A stretch of 11,449 nucleotides of DNA, from positions 1-11,449 of the forward strand of contig CAJVPP010003502.1 in NCBI GenBank assembly GCA_910592005.1, read 5' to 3'. Shown here piece by piece: positions 9,762 to 11,449 of this stretch. This DNA comes from Funneliformis mosseae (lineage: Eukaryota > Glomeromycota > Glomeromycetes > Glomerales > Glomeraceae). A program made the translations under genes and the position numbers. The notes below the pieces were generated by a model, which did no database searches, was not told where the DNA came from, and worked only from the letters and a program-made list of their open reading frames with translations. Position 1 is the stretch's first letter; each line of letters opens with the position of its first letter.

Positions 9762-9823
9762 GTATAACTTTTAAATGATTATTAGTTAATTAATATTTAT
9801 TGAATTTTCATATTATAATTTAG
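9762..9823 (+). other. Probable 62-bp intron of the unknown gene
   Basis: Donor GTATAA at 9762 and acceptor TATAATTTAG ending at 9823 flank AT-rich noncoding sequence. Joining them keeps an acidic reading frame (ENESNFEDHSFRTQLE) open into the next block until a frame change near 9875. Confidence 0.55.
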
Positions 9824-10108
9824 ATGAAAATGAAAGCAATTTTGAAGACCATTCCTTCCGAACTCAACTTGAAATATGATGAAACATTTTTAAGTCAAAC
9901 AAATGTAGAAATAAGAAGAGGCTTAATTTCAGAATTTATTAAGTCTTTAAAATCGAATTTTCATCCTTCGCATGATTAGCTAACAAAATGGCTTAGATCA
10001 TTTCATAAGTCTAAGCGCAGTAGAAATAATTATAGAAAAAAAGGAAGAATCGACAGTGATGACCAGTGTTTACATGCTAATGGATAACGAGAAGATGTAC
10101 AAAATTTG

Positions 10109-10167
10109 GTATTTGGTTGATCTTTTAATAATTATGTAGTATTAACGAATTCTATTATGATTATTAG
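10109..10167 (+). other. 59-bp intron of the unknown gene
   Basis: Donor GTATTT at 10109 and acceptor ATTATTAG ending at 10167 interrupt a codon-phase-0 junction. The upstream frame ends DVQNL and the downstream frame begins KKIHRIKGAR, both continuous over many residues, so the splice is well supported. Confidence 0.75.
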
Positions 10168-10413
10168 AAAAAAATTCATCGCATAAAAGGTGCAAGAGCC
10201 TTTTTTATGACAAAAAATCCTGAATTAACCAAATATGATCATGAAGAATTACTTGGAATTTTAAAAGACAGAAGGTATCATTCGCCTGAGTTGAGTGAAA
10301 CTGACGAGAAAAATCTATCAGGCAAACGTCTCGTGTGTGTTTATGATTGCTCTTGAAGGTCTAAGAAGGTTTGATACTGATTTATGATTTCGTCTTATAG
10401 TGTTTTATAATAA

Positions 10414-10459
10414 ACTTATTTGTATATTTTTAGTTTTACTTATTTGTATTTTTTTTTAG
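10414..10459 (+). repeat. 24-bp duplication creating two splice acceptors
   Basis: ACTTATTTGTATATTTTTAG at 10414-10433 is repeated at 10438-10459 as ACTTATTTGTA, a T run and AG. Both copies end in a T-run plus AG, giving two successive candidate acceptors before the ESIKKCFRSHA block at 10465. Confidence 0.7.
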
Positions 10460-10864
10460 TTTAAGAATCTATTAAGAAATGTTTTAGATCTCATGCATTA
10501 ACCTTACAGACTGCACAGCTAACAAGACCTAGGATTTATAATGACGTATATCAGCATTTTGACCTTTCTATTCTAAGAAATGCTTCAAGTTGGATATACA
10601 AAGATCAAGCCAGTAATATTGTGTATGATACTGATATAGGAGAAATGACTGATACAGGAGATATAAATGAAACTGATACGTATGAAGATCAAAATACGCA
10701 GCATATCATATATAGCATAGAAAAAGAATATCAGCGAGTCTTCTACTATGGAAATGATTTGTAGTGCTTTGATGAAAGATAAGGGCAAAGAGAAAGTGGA
10801 TAATTATTATAAATTTCAATATGATTTAATGTTTAATTATTCATTTATTTACTATGTTATTTAA

Positions 10865-11275
10865 TTATAGTATAAGATAAATGATTATTTTATTTGTATT
10901 ATATTTTTAAACTATATTTTTTAGATTATATTTTTTAGATTGTTGAGATTTTATTATTTGTTGGTAGGCTTTTTATGCATTTATGTGTTATTAAAATTTT
11001 AAAATTAATAAAATAGTATTTTTTACTAATTTATAATTTTATAAATTTAATAAATATAATAAGAGTTTATTACAAATTTTGGATTAAAAAAGTAATCGAA
11101 TGCTAGCTGAAAATCAGTATTTTGATATAATGAAGGTTAGTCAAAATTTATCTGAAAGTTATTGATAAAGTTTATCAAAATTTAATCAAAATTTGATCAA
11201 GTAGCAGTGTGATCTCTAACATACACGATGTGACGGGTAAAAAATTTTAGATAGATTTAATTGGTAGAATATGAA
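10865..11275. other. AT-rich region without a gene
   Basis: No coding signal was recognised on either strand. CpG is absent from 10737 to about 11095. Between 11100 and 11200 the word TCAAAATTT occurs several times, and AGTCAAAATTTA there is complementary to TAAATTTTGACT near 4975. A CAGTG at about 11204-11208 and GTGACGGGTAAA (about 11230) faintly recall the left candidate edge but do not make a convincing inverted terminus. Confidence 0.4.
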
Positions 11276-11449
11276 GTCAATTTTATTGCCACATAGATCT
11301 TCTATGAAGATCATTTTGTCCATTTTATTGCCATCGATCAATTATGTAAATCCTTAAATGTCAATTTTATTACCTTTGATAATCATGTAGATCAAGATGT
11401 CCATTTAGTTGCCTGCAGATCTGGCAATTTTATTGACACAGCAACTTTA
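11276..11449. repeat. Tandem array with ~42-bp period, cut by the window end
   Basis: The word GTCAATTTTATTGCC and variants starts at 11276, 11318, 11360 and 11399 (spacings 42, 42 and 39), each followed by an ATGTAGATC-like stretch. The last motif, TGGCAATTTTATTGACA near 11424, has the outer bases in inverted order. A 7-bp perfect hairpin lies in the first unit. Nothing coding is seen. Confidence 0.75.
11296..11312. repeat. Perfect 7-bp inverted repeat
   Basis: GATCTTC-TAT-GAAGATC forms a 7-bp stem with a 3-base loop inside the first unit of the tandem array. The other units keep only GATC-like pieces of it. Confidence 0.7.

Larger units (their letters stand above)
8884..10864 (+). pseudogene. 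Decayed multi-exon gene of unknown function, divergent to the transposase
   Basis: I do not recognise the family. No ATG opens the first readable block; coding similarity to a protein starts near 8891 after a possible acceptor. Blocks in order: a charged start (EKEKSKGEKD, SDVEEEE); a Ser/Thr/Pro repeat region to about 9350; after an intron, a coiled coil (VILKTDNKELRRKLFRITKEL, near 9429-9493); a basic patch KPKRKKRQTYRRK (about 9608-9646), possibly a nuclear signal; and an acidic Ser/Asn stretch. After a second intron come RRGLISEFIKSLKSNF and LTKWLRSFHKSKR, then after a third IHRIKGARAFFMTKNPEL and KRLVCVYDCS. A last block reads SHALTLQTAQLTRPRIYNDV and LRNASSW, and the end is KDKGKEKVD. 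Stops at 9297, 9494, 9605, 9977, 10085, 10354 and 10462, and frameshifts near 9075, 9875, 10370 and 10730, argue for a relic. It could be an accessory gene of the same transposon or a lineage-specific fungal gene. Confidence 0.6.

Noticed and set aside
10585..10788. Minus-strand frame with hydrophobic stretches, a possible membrane protein
   Set aside because: It overlaps the last block of the plus-strand unknown gene; the hydrophobicity is what the reverse complement of Asp/Glu/Asn/Tyr-rich AT codons gives.
11090..11230. Right-hand inverted terminus matching 4886-4920
   Set aside because: CAGTG at about 11204 and the AGTCAAAATTTA word are suggestive, but no continuous inverted match to the left edge could be found.
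1..11449. A reassigned genetic code (TAA/TAG as Gln, TGA as Trp)
   Set aside because: Many stops do read naturally as Gln or Trp. But TAG replaces Trp about as often as Gln, frameshifts are also frequent, and normal TGG and CAA codons occur in the same relics. Decay by transitions explains all of this without recoding.
1..11449. tRNA, rRNA, CRISPR or bacterial operon features
   Set aside because: No cloverleaf, conserved rRNA block, or regularly spaced identical repeats with unique spacers was seen, and the coding relics are spliced and eukaryotic.

Overview
The window looks like AT-rich nuclear DNA (roughly 75-85% A+T by eye) from an arbuscular mycorrhizal fungus (Glomeromycotina, Rhizophagus-like). 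The evidence is a kinase-domain pseudogene of the type hugely expanded in that group, two relics of a Tnp2-type (CACTA/Plavaka-like) transposase, and short GT...AG introns of 59-84 bp. I find no intact gene: every coding relic carries in-frame stops and frameshifts.

Layout. 1-269: nothing recognised. 270-1598 (+): C-terminal part of a decayed Tnp2-like transposase (copy A). 1599-2900: extremely AT-rich DNA holding a diverged tandem array of roughly 85-105 bp units. About 2915-4110 (+): decayed protein kinase with a recognisable C-terminal tail. 4111-4885: AT-rich DNA without a gene. 4886-5110: a more GC-rich edge with a CACTA motif, a 12-bp palindrome and TTTCAG-type repeats, possibly a transposon end. 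5111-8356 (-): nearly full-length decayed Tnp2-like transposase (copy B) with one clear intron. 8357-8883: divergent intergenic region with two sets of direct repeats. About 8884-10864 (+): a multi-exon, decayed gene of unknown function, with a Ser/Thr/Pro repeat region, coiled coil, basic patch, acidic stretch and two conserved-looking C-terminal blocks. 10865-11275: AT-rich, no gene. 11276-11449: a short tandem array that runs off the window.

The strongest global signals are two. First, most in-frame stops fall where the protein family has Trp or Gln (TGG to TAG/TGA, CAR to TAR), which points to transition-driven decay. Second, positions 1544-4892 contain no CpG at all. That desert ends beside the CACTA motif, suggesting that copy B, perhaps with the divergent unknown gene, is a transposon inserted next to an older, more mutated AT-rich block.

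Limits: family assignments rest on motifs recognised by eye. Exon borders and frameshift positions in the relics are approximate.
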